DNA of 64,000 nt. Origin: Nitrospira sp. (lineage in GTDB: Bacteria; Nitrospirota; Nitrospiria; Nitrospirales; Nitrospiraceae). Both the position numbers and the translations under genes were made by a program. Below are positions 18,012-26,490 of this stretch, one piece after another (position 1 is the stretch's first letter; every line of letters begins with the position of its first letter). Under the pieces are notes generated by a model. That model was not told the origin of the DNA. It ran no database searches and worked only from the letters and a program-made list of their open reading frames with translations. The stretch spans positions 3,982,800-4,046,799 of the forward strand of contig CP126122.1 of the NCBI GenBank assembly GCA_030123565.1. Direction: 5' to 3'.

Positions 18012-19469
18012 TCAGTCGATCGATTGCGCCGGTTGGGGGATCGAGGCCTGTTCTTCGGCTTGCCGCGCGGCCAGTTTGCTATGGCGAACGCCATAGGTCG
18101 CATAGACCAGGATGCCGATGATGGTCCACCCGAAGAACCGGGCCCAGGTCATCCAGGGGAGGAAATACATCAGGCCCAGGCAGGCCAATATTCCCAAGAT
18201 GGGAACGACAGGCATGAAGGGGATGCGGAAGGGGCGATGGTGGTTCGGCTTGGTGTACCGAAGCACAATGATGCCGGCGCAAACCAGCACAAAGGCGAAG
18301 AGGGTGCCGATGTTCGTCATGTCGGCCGCTTCGCCGATCGGAATGAGCGCGGCCATGACGGCGACCGCCACACCGGTCAGGTAGGTCGCATGGTGGGGTG
18401 TCCGAAAGGTCGGGTGGACCGCTGAGAGCCAAGGGCCGAGGAGTCCGTCTCTGGACATGGCGAAAAAGACGCGAATCTGGCCGAGCATCATCACGACCAG
18501 GACGCTGGTGATGCCGGCCACCGCTCCGGTCGCCACGATGGCGGCCCCCCATTGAAATCCTGCCACTCGCAACGCTTCGGCCACCGGTGCGTGGATGTCG
18601 ATCTTTGAGTAGGGCACCAAACCGGTCAGGACTGCGGCTACGGAGATATACAGCAGCGTGCAAATCCCCAACGACGCGAAAATTCCGATGGGTAAATCCC
18701 GTTGAGGGTTTTTGGCCTCCTCCGCCGTGGTGGACACGGCGTCGAACCCGATATAGGCGAAGAAGACGATGGCGGCGGCTGCGCCCACACCGGCAAAGCC
18801 GAAGGGCATGAACGGCGACCAATTGGCCCTGTCGATCGACGAGGCGCCGACGGTGATAAAAAACGCAATCACGGCCAGCTTGATGAGGACGATGGTACAG
18901 GTCGCCCGTGCACTTTCCTTCACCCCGACGACCAAGATACCAGTGACCAGGAGAACGATGATCGCGGCAGGGAGATTCGCGATACCTCCATCCGTACCGG
19001 GGGCATGGGTGGCCCAGTATGGGAGTTCGATGCCGCAGAGTTTCAGGATGTTGTTGAAATAGCCGGACCACCCGATGGCGACCGCCACGCAGGCGACGCC
19101 ATATTCCAGGATCAAATTCCAGCCCGTCAGCCAGGCCAGAAACTCTCCGAGCGTCGCATAGGAATAGGTGTAGGCGCTGCCGGCCACAGGAATCATCGCG
19201 GCGAATTCGGCGTAGCAGAGGGCGGCGAGGGCACAGGTGATGCCCGACAGAATGAAGGACAGAACGATCCCCGGTCCCGCTCCTGGCCGGTGCGCATCGC
19301 CGACGATCGCCGTGCCGATCAGTACGAAGATTCCGGTGCCGATAATGGCTCCGATGCCGAGCCCGGTCAGGTCCCAGGCCGTCAGGGTCCGTTTCAGGCG
19401 ATGTTCTGGAGCGTCGGAATCAGCGAGGATTCGTTCGATGGATTTGATGCGAAACAGCGGATTGCTCAC
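18012..19469 (-). CDS. amino acid permease, APC superfamily
   Basis: 485 aa inner-membrane transporter with about twelve hydrophobic helices. The N-terminal motif GLGIGAIIGTGIFVL is the substrate-binding unwound region of helix 1 in the cationic amino-acid transporter branch of the APC superfamily. Helix 6 (FFAYIGFDAVSTTAEEAKNPQRDLP) is also typical. Probably imports an amino acid with a proton or by exchange; specificity is not predictable. It converges with the Pro/Ala-rich gene, the stops being 26 bp apart. Confidence 0.9.
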   Translation of the reverse strand: MSNPLFRIKSIERILADSDAPEHRLKRTLTAWDLTGLGIGAIIGTGIFVLIGTAIVGDAHRPGAGPGIVLSFILSGITCALAALCYAEFAAMIPVAGSAYTYSYATLGEFLAWLTGWNLILEYGVACVAVAIGWSGYFNNILKLCGIELPYWATHAPGTDGGIANLPAAIIVLLVTGILVVGVKESARATCTIVLIKLAVIAFFITVGASSIDRANWSPFMPFGFAGVGAAAAIVFFAYIGFDAVSTTAEEAKNPQRDLPIGIFASLGICTLLYISVAAVLTGLVPYSKIDIHAPVAEALRVAGFQWGAAIVATGAVAGITSVLVVMMLGQIRVFFAMSRDGLLGPWLSAVHPTFRTPHHATYLTGVAVAVMAALIPIGEAADMTNIGTLFAFVLVCAGIIVLRYTKPNHHRPFRIPFMPVVPILGILACLGLMYFLPWMTWARFFGWTIIGILVYATYGVRHSKLAARQAEEQASIPQPAQSID

Positions 19470-19572
19470 TCAGCGCCCTCTCTTCCTGTGGCATCACGTC
19501 CATTTCCGCTGTCATGGCCGGACGAGCATCCAGTCATGGTTGCTCCCCAAGTATAGCAGGTGGAGCATAGGG

Positions 19573-20310
19573 TTACGGTCGACGGGAGGCTGCGCGCAAG
19601 AAAGCCTGGAAGAGTCGCCGGTGCAGCAGGTGACGCTCGAACAGGAATTCAGGGTGCCATTGCAAGCCCAAGAAGAATCGGTGCTCAGGGTGTTCGATCG
19701 CCTCGACGATCCCGTCGGGAGCGGTGGCACTGGCAATGAGGGCGCGCCCGACTCTTTTCACCGATTGGTGATGGGAGCTATTCACCCGCATGCGGGCACG
19801 TTTGACGATACGGCTCAGAAGACTGCCGGTGGCGATCGACACGCTGTGGGACAGATGGGTCGCCGTTGTAGGCTGCCGGTGTTGCAACGCCTCGTTCACC
19901 TGGGCGGGAATATCCTGATAGAGGCTTCCCCCACAGGCGACGTTCATGGCTTGCATGCCTCCGCAGATGGCGAGGGTCGGGATGTCGTGGCGTAGGGCCA
20001 GGCGGACCAAGTCCAACTCGAAGTCGGAGCGCCGCTCGGCCACGATCGGAAACTTGTATCGCTGCCGCTCTCCATACAGGGCCGGGGCCAAATCCGGTCC
20101 GCTGCCGGTCAAGAGCAGTCCGTCGACTTCCTGGAGAAGGCGCCGACGCGAGACACGGTCTGCGACGAGCGGTAAAATCAACGGCACGCCGCCGAGTTCC
20201 TCGACGGCACGGACGTACCGAGCCCGTAGAAAATAGGTGGGCTCTTTGCCGCCCCATTCCTGACGATCGCCGGCATTGAAGTCGGGCGTGACTCCGATGA
20301 CGGGTTTCAT
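19573..20310 (-). CDS. peptidase C26 / gamma-glutamyl-gamma-aminobutyrate hydrolase-like protein
   Basis: Class I glutamine-amidotransferase-like hydrolase of 245 aa from the ATG at 20310. It begins with PVIGVTPDF, holds the catalytic cysteine in LAICGGMQAMNVACGG (family consensus ICRGxQ, here Gly for Arg) and the His-x-Glu pair in LQWHPEF. The family cleaves gamma-glutamyl amide bonds, for example in putrescine degradation. The substrate here is unknown. Its start lies 1 bp from the stop of the upstream gene at 20312. Confidence 0.85.
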   Translation of the reverse strand: MKPVIGVTPDFNAGDRQEWGGKEPTYFLRARYVRAVEELGGVPLILPLVADRVSRRRLLQEVDGLLLTGSGPDLAPALYGERQRYKFPIVAERRSDFELDLVRLALRHDIPTLAICGGMQAMNVACGGSLYQDIPAQVNEALQHRQPTTATHLSHSVSIATGSLLSRIVKRARMRVNSSHHQSVKRVGRALIASATAPDGIVEAIEHPEHRFFLGLQWHPEFLFERHLLHRRLFQAFLRAASRRP

Positions 20311-20311
20311 G

Positions 20312-20773
20312 CTAGCGGATCGGTTCCAGGGGGAGCGGTGCCGGTTCCTGCGCAGGATACTCGGCGGAGTCCCGTGCCGGCTCAGCCGGGACGCCGAGGA
20401 AACGAATGGGCTTATCGCCCTTGAGGTGTTCCGGTGTGATGATGTAGGTGCCGTACATGCTGGGAATCCAAATATTCTTTGCCGTTTGTTCACTGCCTCC
20501 CGAGAAACCATAGGCCAATCCGCCGACCACCCCTCCTCCGATTGCGAAGGCCAATTTGAGGGGGAAGTAAAGAATGGTCGCCAGGGCCGATCCTGCTTGA
20601 ATCCCCACACCAGATGGACTGGCATCATTCGACGAGACTGGCACGTTGGACTCTTGCGCGGAAAGAGGCGCGACGAGGATGGCCAAAGAACAGGTCATGA
20701 CCAGGCTCAGGACGATGGCGTTCGACCAGAGGCTGTGTCGTCTTTTGGTGGACATGTTGGCAGAGACATTCAC
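20312..20773 (-). CDS. secreted or membrane-anchored hypothetical protein
   Basis: 153 aa (or 147 from the ATG at 20755). An N-terminal hydrophobic stretch (about 18-38) ending LSAQ looks like a signal peptide. A second Gly/Ala-rich hydrophobic segment (about 60-90) contains GGGVVGGLAYGFSGG, resembling glycine-zipper membrane segments. A Pro-rich C-terminus follows. It is nearly contiguous with the C26 hydrolase gene on the same strand. No family is recognised. Confidence 0.65.
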   Translation of the reverse strand: MNVSANMSTKRRHSLWSNAIVLSLVMTCSLAILVAPLSAQESNVPVSSNDASPSGVGIQAGSALATILYFPLKLAFAIGGGVVGGLAYGFSGGSEQTAKNIWIPSMYGTYIITPEHLKGDKPIRFLGVPAEPARDSAEYPAQEPAPLPLEPIR

Positions 20774-20927
20774 GTTGGGCGCCTCCTTCGTGCTGAAGTT
20801 CCGATTTCGTATAAAGAAAATGAATGCCGATGGGCCCTGTACGATTGCGATTGATCTTTGGTGGTTATAACAAATTCACCCCCATTTTCAAACCCCTTCC
20901 GCTTCTGCGGTGAACGTGCCTTTTCGA

Positions 20928-21386
20928 TTAGACGTCGGATACCTCTCCTAGATCGAGCTCCAGGCGGATTCGGTCGATGATCCGGTCTGGCTCTTCGTCG
21001 ATGAGGCGATCCAGCTCAGCGCTGAACGCCTCCGCGGCGATGATCTGATTATCTTGTTCCAGCCCTGCCCGCAGGGCCAAGTTGAGCTTGCAGGCGCAAA
21101 GAGCTTGGACGAACAGGTCGTCGGTTCGGCGCATCAGGTCGTCTCGATCTTCCTGCCCGACGCTCTGCAGGATCTCCCCGAGCGAGGCTTGATAGCCGAT
21201 CCGTTCACGGATCTCTGTGAGGTGGTTCCGGGCGACATCCACTGCGACTTGTACGCCGCCTTTCCAGCTCCGTTTCTTCACATTGAAGACGCATCGCAGG
21301 TGATCCGGCCGATGCTCGACCGCTTCCGGCCCAAAAAAAAAGGTCACGCGGTAATGGGCAAGATCTGATGGAGGGGGGATGATCAT
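20928..21386 (-). CDS. hypothetical cytoplasmic protein
   Basis: 152 aa from the ATG at 21386 (MIIPPPSDL). It has a mixed alpha/beta appearance and a C-terminus rich in acidic and isoleucine residues. There is no signal peptide or membrane segment. It is divergent from the M24 peptidase gene by about 90 bp. I do not recognise a family. Confidence 0.6.
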   Translation of the reverse strand: MIIPPPSDLAHYRVTFFFGPEAVEHRPDHLRCVFNVKKRSWKGGVQVAVDVARNHLTEIRERIGYQASLGEILQSVGQEDRDDLMRRTDDLFVQALCACKLNLALRAGLEQDNQIIAAEAFSAELDRLIDEEPDRIIDRIRLELDLGEVSDV

Positions 21387-21475
21387 AGGCAACGGGTCTT
21401 GATTGTACCATTGGGCGACACGTGGAAGACAGCGTGATTGCACGGTGGTATCGCTCCGGAAATGACGCTATGATG

Positions 21476-22699
21476 GCGGCCATGGACGCGTCGGTTCGGT
21501 ACAATGCAAGGGTGGGCCGCATTCAGCAGGCCATTCGAGATCAGCCAGGGCTCGATGGCTGGCTATTCTATGACTTTCGTCATCTCGATCCCATTGCCTA
21601 CCGAGTGCTGTTGCTGGACCAGTCGCTGCATGTGACGAGGCGCTGGTACTACTGGGTTCCGGCACAGGGCATGCCGGTCAAGTTGCAACATCGTATCGAG
21701 CTCCATGTCTTGGATGGCTTGCCGGGGGAAGTACGGTCGTATGTGTCCTGGCGAGAACAACAGTCGGCACTCGGCTCCTTCCTCCAGTCCGCCAAGCGGA
21801 TTGCCATGCAATATTCACCGATGAATGCCGTTCCGTACCTGTCGCGCGTGGATGCCGGTACGATCGAGCTTGTGCGCAGTCTGGGCGTGGAGGTGGTGAC
21901 CTCCGCCGATTTGGTGCAGCAATTCGAAGCGGTGTGGGATGAGGCGCAACTGGCTTCTCATCAGGTGGCGGCCGAAGGGTTGCGGGCGATTGTGGACGAG
22001 GCGTTTGCGTTTGTCGGGAGTTCGCTTGCCGGGGGTCGTGATCTCACTGAGTACGGACTGCAGCAATATATTCTTTCCCGGATGCAGACTCATGGCCTGG
22101 TGACCTCAAGTCCGCCGATTGCCGCGGTGAATGCCCATAGTGCAGACCCTCACTATGCGCCGACCTCCAAGGGGTCGGCTCCCATCAGGCGGGGCGACTT
22201 GGTCTTGATCGACCTGTGGGCCAAACAGCCAGACCCCGGAGCGGTCTATGCGGACATCACCTGGACCGGATTCATCGGGCAGCCTGTGCCATCCCGGCAT
22301 CAGGAGGTGTTCCAGGTGGTCCGGCTGGCGCGGGATACAGCCGTGACATTCGTGCAAAGCCGCGTCCGGTCCGGCACGTTCCCCTACGGGTGGGAGGTGG
22401 ACGATGTCTGCAGGCAGGTGATCCGGGACGCGGGCTATGGAGAGTATTTTGTACACCGGACCGGTCACTCGATCGGCGAAGAGGTGCACGGCAACGGGGC
22501 CAACATCGACAACCTGGAAACGCAGGATGCCCGCCGGTTATTGCCCGGCACCTGTTTCTCGATTGAGCCGGGGATCTACTTGCCGGGAGAATTCGGCATC
22601 CGCAGCGAACTGGATGTGTATCTCTCCCAGAAAGAGGCGGTGGTGTACGGGCAACCGGTCCAGACCGACCTTGTCGCGATCTCCATTCCTGCCTCGTAG
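21476..22699 (+). CDS. M24 family metallopeptidase (aminopeptidase P-like)
   Basis: Di-metal peptidase with the pita-bread fold, probably a Xaa-Pro aminopeptidase or dipeptidase. About 407 aa from an ATG near 21476; an earlier in-frame start at 21422 has no better support. The metal ligands are visible in order: Asp in LIDLWAK, Asp in ADITWTG, His in HRTGHSIGEEVHG, Glu in SIEPGIY, Glu in IRSELDVY. The N-terminal ~170 residues form the creatinase-like domain. An IS3-family element has inserted 5 bp after its stop. Confidence 0.88.
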   Translation, partial: AAMDASVRYNARVGRIQQAIRDQPGLDGWLFYDFRHLDPIAYRVLLLDQSLHVTRRWYYWVPAQGMPVKLQHRIELHVLDGLPGEVRSYVSWREQQSALGSFLQSAKRIAMQYSPMNAVPYLSRVDAGTIELVRSLGVEVVTSADLVQQFEAVWDEAQLASHQVAAEGLRAIVDEAFAFVGSSLAGGRDLTEYGLQQYILSRMQTHGLVTSSPPIAAVNAHSADPHYAPTSKGSAPIRRGDLVLIDLWAKQPDPGAVYADITWTGFIGQPVPSRHQEVFQVVRLARDTAVTFVQSRVRSGTFPYGWEVDDVCRQVIRDAGYGEYFVHRTGHSIGEEVHGNGANIDNLETQDARRLLPGTCFSIEPGIYLPGEFGIRSELDVYLSQKEAVVYGQPVQTDLVAISIPAS

Positions 22700-22935
22700 A
22701 TGCTTGAGGTTCCCCCCATTGTTTGGACAGATGTTCTCCGACAATAAGCTCATGGAGCTTGGTCTTGTCTCCTCCTCCTTTCATGCGGGATTCTTTTCCC
22801 GCTGTTGCGTTCTGCAAAAGCCAGCAGAGAACCCCGCGGGCGCGATTTTTAACCACGTGCCGGCTCCCGACGACGCTCCAGGATCGGTTATAGGAGGCGA
22901 TCGTCTGTCGGTCCATACCGGAGTCGCCCCCTGGT

Positions 22936-23763
22936 TCACTCGAAATGCACCTCCGCCGGAGTCCGTCGGCCGAGGCTCTGGTGTCGTCGTGCTGTGTTAT
23001 AGAACGCAAAGTAACGATGCAACCCCTGCCAGGCCTCCGTTCCGTCGGCGTAGTCCCGTAGATAGACCTCCTCGTACTTCACACTCCGCCAGAGCCGCTC
23101 CACAAAGACGTTGTCCAGCGCCCGGCCGCGCCCGGCCATGCTGATCCAGATCTTGGCCTCGGCCAGTCGCCCCGTGAAGGCCGCGCCGGTAAATTGCGCG
23201 CCTTGGTCCGTGTTGAAGATCGTGGGCTGGCCGCTCGCCAGCGCCTGGTCCACGGCCTCCAGGCAGAACCGCGCCTCCAGTGTGTTTGACAACGCCCAGG
23301 CCAACACGTACCGACTGTACCAGTCCAGCACGGCCACCAGATACAAGAATCCGCGCCGCATCGGCACATACGTGATATCCGCACACCACACGTAGTTGGG
23401 CCGGTCCACCACCAGATCCCGCAGCAAATACGGGTACACCGCATGTGCGGGATGCGGCTGGCTGGTGTGCGGGCCCGGTACCACCGCCTGCAGATTCATG
23501 AGGCGCATCAGGCGGGCGACGCGCTTGTGGTTGACCCCATGGCCCAGGGTTCGCAACCAATCTGTCATTCGCGGGACCCCATAAAATGGGCGCTTCAAGA
23601 ACAGTTCGTCGATCAACCGCATCAGCATCAGGTTCTCTTCGCGCTCGGGCACCGGCTCATAATAGTGCGTCGAGCGGGCCACGCCCACCAACGCACACCG
23701 TTGTACCATCGACACCGTCGTGCACTCCGCGTGCAACCAGCCGCGTCGGTCCGCCAGCGACAC
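22936..23763 (-). CDS. IS3-family transposase OrfB (DDE integrase)
   Basis: 275 aa from a GTG at 23763. The N-terminal helix-turn-helix part (VGVARSTHYYEP) is followed by the retroviral-type integrase core with the catalytic triad: Asp in WCADITYV, Asp in FNTDQGAQF and Glu in NVFVERLW. All three are intact. The reading frame is open upstream past a run of seven A residues shared with orfA. It is in the +1 (equivalently -2) frame relative to orfA, not the usual -1. Confidence 0.92.
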   Translation of the reverse strand: MSLADRRGWLHAECTTVSMVQRCALVGVARSTHYYEPVPEREENLMLMRLIDELFLKRPFYGVPRMTDWLRTLGHGVNHKRVARLMRLMNLQAVVPGPHTSQPHPAHAVYPYLLRDLVVDRPNYVWCADITYVPMRRGFLYLVAVLDWYSRYVLAWALSNTLEARFCLEAVDQALASGQPTIFNTDQGAQFTGAAFTGRLAEAKIWISMAGRGRALDNVFVERLWRSVKYEEVYLRDYADGTEAWQGLHRYFAFYNTARRHQSLGRRTPAEVHFE

Positions 23764-24043
23764 GCTCAGAGCTTTTTTTGAGCCACTCCAGTTCCATCTT
23801 CAGGCGGCCGATTTCCTGGTACAGCGGCGCCGTCACCACCTCCTCGCTTCGGCCCGGGCCCCCCAGCCCCCGCCGAAACACCTCCGGTGCCCCGTCCAGT
23901 AACTGCCGCTTCCAGTGAGCAATCACCGTCGGATGAACGCCGTGGGCCGCACTCAATTCACTCAGCGTCCGCACCCCTTTGATCGCCTCCACCGCCACCC
24001 GCGCTTTGAACGCCTCCGTATGTGTCTTCCGCTTCTGGGCCAT
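23657..24043 (-). CDS. IS3-family transposase OrfA (HTH protein), frame extended past the slippery run
   Basis: DNA-binding part of the transposase: HTEAFKARVAVEAIKG and the helix-turn-helix SAAHGVHPTVIAHWK, then the leucine-zipper region IGRLKMELEWLKK. In relatives OrfA ends at or fuses to OrfB right after the lysines. Here the run of seven A (23773-23779) lets the frame continue 40 codons into OrfB sequence, giving 128 aa. One base more or fewer in the run would restore a usual arrangement. Confidence 0.85.
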   Translation of the reverse strand: MAQKRKTHTEAFKARVAVEAIKGVRTLSELSAAHGVHPTVIAHWKRQLLDGAPEVFRRGLGGPGRSEEVVTAPLYQEIGRLKMELEWLKKSSERVAGGPTRLVARGVHDGVDGTTVCVGGRGPLDALL

Positions 24044-24164
24044 GTGTCTCTCCCGGTTTTTGAGTGGGTCGTTCTACCACCATCTTGGCATCACGACCTG
24101 TCCAAAAACGGGGGTAACTTCAGCTGGAACCTCTTTCTGGATGGTATAGGCTCGTCGGCCTTTC

Positions 24165-24194
24165 TTGACACCCTTTGCATCGGGCGGCTATCGT
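24165..24194 (+). promoter_or_regulatory. candidate promoter of the tatA-like gene
   Basis: A perfect -35 TTGACA (24165-24170) and TATCGT (24189-24194) with 18-bp spacing, 70 bp upstream of the tatA-like start and 42 bp beyond the end of the IS element. Confidence 0.5.
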
Positions 24195-24263
24195 GGTATG
24201 TCGGAGCGCATGGGCGGCATTTCGGCGGTGAGTGGCCCATCTTGCCGAGGAAGGATATCGAAC

Positions 24264-25112
24264 ATGTTTGGCACCATGGGATTCTCCGAATTGATTATTA
24301 TCCTGGTTATCGTGTTGATCATTTTTGGGGCGGGAAAACTTCCGCAAATCGGCGAAGGCGTGGGCAAGGCCCTCAGGGGATTTAAGAAGGAAGTGAACGA
24401 CATCCCACCTCCGGAAGCCATCACTGAACAGGGTGATGCGGTTCCTGCTCAAACTCAGGCACAACCAGTGGCAGAGATTGCCCAGGCAGCTCAGCCGTCA
24501 ACGGTTCCGTCGGCTGCACCTGCTCCGCAAGCCACTGCTCCATACAAACCGGGCCCTGAATTGACTCCCGGCACCACAGCGGCTCTGATGGCGGCAGCAG
24601 GGCCTCAGGGGCCGCAAACGGCCCAACCGATCAAGCCTCGGGTCGCCACCGGCGTACAGGGCCAGGCGACAACGGGATCGGTCACAGCCCATGGTCATCA
24701 ACCTCCGACGATGGAGGACCGCATGGCGGCTCCTTCGCCAGTGATGAGGGCACAGTACCCGCCGCTTCCTGCCGGCGCCCAGAGCAAACCGGTTGCGAAA
24801 CGGCCGTCCGCCATTGTCAATAAGGATGCCGTGGCTCGGGTCCAGGCAGCCCAAGCTGCCTTGCGCGCGAAGGCCGCACAACCTCAGGCGGCCGGCGTGT
24901 CCCCCCAGGACATGCAAAACTTGGGAGAGGGACTGGGGGATGTTGTACGGACCTTCCGGCAAGCGGTGGCCGATGTGCGGGGCTCGATCGATCCTGAAAT
25001 GCGAACGATCAGGGCGGAGATGGATTCGGCGCAGAAAGAGTTGGAACAGTCGATCGAGGCAGCCAAGCAGGCGCCAGTGCTGGACGAAGATCCTCCCGCA
25101 AAACCTGCCTAG
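24264..25112 (+). CDS. tatA: TatA/TatB-like translocase protein with a long C-terminal extension
   Basis: Component of twin-arginine protein export. The ATG at 24264 opens MFGTMGFSELIIILVIVLIIFGAGKLPQIGEGVGKALRGFKKE. This is a complete TatA unit: short N-terminus, one membrane helix (about 8-22), the FGAGKLP hinge and an amphipathic helix. TatA proteins are usually 60-100 aa; this one is 282. The added part is a Pro/Ala/Gln-rich linker (about 60-205) and a predicted helical C-terminus (about 215-275, with regularly placed charges). The extension resembles TatB in having a longer tail. No tatC is in the window. Confidence 0.85.
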   Translation: MFGTMGFSELIIILVIVLIIFGAGKLPQIGEGVGKALRGFKKEVNDIPPPEAITEQGDAVPAQTQAQPVAEIAQAAQPSTVPSAAPAPQATAPYKPGPELTPGTTAALMAAAGPQGPQTAQPIKPRVATGVQGQATTGSVTAHGHQPPTMEDRMAAPSPVMRAQYPPLPAGAQSKPVAKRPSAIVNKDAVARVQAAQAALRAKAAQPQAAGVSPQDMQNLGEGLGDVVRTFRQAVADVRGSIDPEMRTIRAEMDSAQKELEQSIEAAKQAPVLDEDPPAKPA

Positions 25113-25156
25113 CCTATAGGCCGGGAACCCCTATCCATACGAGGCCTGTCCACATC

Positions 25157-25936
25157 GTGCCGTCGAGGTTTTCACTCCACCTCTTCTTTTGGCTCCTGTC
25201 CTCGTCCATGCTGGCGGGGTGCTATGTCGATGCGCCGCCGGCAGCGCCGGATGTGATGGCTGCGCGGCTGGGGGAATTGCTTGCCGATCCAGACCCGAAC
25301 ATGCGACGCACTGCGGTGGAAGCCTTGGGGAAAATCGGCCATGCCTCGGCGAATTCCGGGCTGCTTTCCGCACTCAACGATCAAGACGCTCGTGTGCGGA
25401 CGGCTGCCGCCCTCTCGTTGGGCCGATTGGGTGACGGAGAAAGCGGGACGGCGCTCGTAGGTCGTTTGGCCGATTCGGCAGAGGCGGTCCGGGAGGCTTC
25501 CGCCGTGGCGCTCGGTGAGATTGAAGCATCGCCGGCACATGAGCAACGGATTCTCCGGGTGCTTCGCCATGCAGAAGGTTTTGGTCGTGCGGCTGCGAGC
25601 CGCGCTTTGGTGGGATTGGATAGGGTCTCATTTTCGACCGATCTGGTGGGTGCTCTTCGCGATTCAGACCCGATAGTCCGTCAGGGAATCGCAGCGGCTC
25701 TAGGAGAGACCGGGGATATGCGTGCGGTTCCGCATCTGCTGTCGCTCGTGCGAAAGGATGCGGCCGCCGGCGTACGGTCTGAGGCGGCATTTCGACTCGG
25801 AAAAATCGGTGATGAACGCGTCATGGCCGATCTGGCAGCGGTTGCTGACACAGATTCAGTTGTGGCAGTCCGTGGGTGGGCACGGTGGGCGATGCAACAG
25901 ATCAGGCAATCGCACGAGTCCGGTTCAGGGCAGTGA
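25157..25936 (+). CDS. HEAT-repeat lipoprotein
   Basis: 259 aa from a GTG. A signal peptide ends in the lipobox LAGC (Cys22), so it is probably anchored in the outer or inner membrane. The mature part is made of about six alpha-helical HEAT/PBS-lyase-like repeats such as PNMRRTAVEALGKIGHASA and ARVRTAAALSLGRLGDGES. These form a protein-interaction scaffold. The 3' end overlaps the convergent PilZ gene by 35 bp. Partner unknown. Confidence 0.82.
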   Translation: MPSRFSLHLFFWLLSSSMLAGCYVDAPPAAPDVMAARLGELLADPDPNMRRTAVEALGKIGHASANSGLLSALNDQDARVRTAAALSLGRLGDGESGTALVGRLADSAEAVREASAVALGEIEASPAHEQRILRVLRHAEGFGRAAASRALVGLDRVSFSTDLVGALRDSDPIVRQGIAAALGETGDMRAVPHLLSLVRKDAAAGVRSEAAFRLGKIGDERVMADLAAVADTDSVVAVRGWARWAMQQIRQSHESGSGQ

Positions 25937-26420
25937 CGAGGTCGATGAGCCGCTTCTGTGCGTCCTGATCGATCTCCGTAAATTGGACACCCATTCCTGG
26001 AAACAGTAGGTATCGTTCCGGTTTTGAGCGCGTCCAGGCGACCTTCGCACGGGTTTCAAATTTCTCTCCCGGTCGGTCCGGCAAGGCAAATTCTACTTTC
26101 AATTCTGTGCCGGGTGGCAGCGGAGCACCGCTTTCGATAAACATTCCGCCGCCGCCGATGCCGCCAGTGAGGCTGTCGAAGTGTCTGCCGTCGGGGGTGA
26201 CGCAATGGACCTTGATGGCGAGCGGGGCTCGTGGATGGGCACGGCTATGCGCGAAACGGGTGTCTTCATCGATTGAGAGCATGTGCTCGATCAATGCGCC
26301 CCAGCCAAGTACGCCAAGGCGTTGTCCCCTTTCATCGAAAAGGGACACCGTTTCTTGGTCGCAATCGATGCCGAGGGTCTTTCCTTGATGCTCGCGGGTG
26401 GCGGTGACGGGAAATTTCAT
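25902..26420 (-). CDS. PilZ-domain protein (paralogue 1)
   Basis: 172 aa. The N-terminal ~55 residues are a small domain shared with the next gene (MKFPV...GKTLGIDCDQETVSLFDERG). The C-terminal PilZ domain has the Arg60-x3-Arg64 motif. Its second c-di-GMP motif, normally [D/N]xSxxG, reads GGIGGGG with neither the acidic residue nor the serine. Binding to c-di-GMP is therefore doubtful. It is the second of two tandem paralogues. Confidence 0.82.
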   Translation of the reverse strand: MKFPVTATREHQGKTLGIDCDQETVSLFDERGQRLGVLGWGALIEHMLSIDEDTRFAHSRAHPRAPLAIKVHCVTPDGRHFDSLTGGIGGGGMFIESGAPLPPGTELKVEFALPDRPGEKFETRAKVAWTRSKPERYLLFPGMGVQFTEIDQDAQKRLIDLVTALNRTRAIA

Positions 26421-26490
26421 CTCGGACTCAGATCGTTCAGGCGCTTATGGCATGTCCTGCACTGGAATCGAAGCGCCGTCTCGTGGGCGG

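Larger units (their letters stand above)
22705..24122 (-). mobile_element. IS3-family insertion sequence, 1418 bp, with 3-bp target duplication
   Basis: Ends are imperfect terminal inverted repeats of ~25 bp, TGAGGTTCCCCCC... at 22705 and its counterpart TGAAGTTACCCCC... read inward from 24122. Both reach the conserved GGACAG. The host triplet GCT flanks both sides (22702-22704 and 24123-24125), a typical 3-bp duplication for this family. Two transposase frames, orfA and orfB, lie on the minus strand. The insertion falls just after the M24 peptidase stop, so it breaks no gene. Confidence 0.92.
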
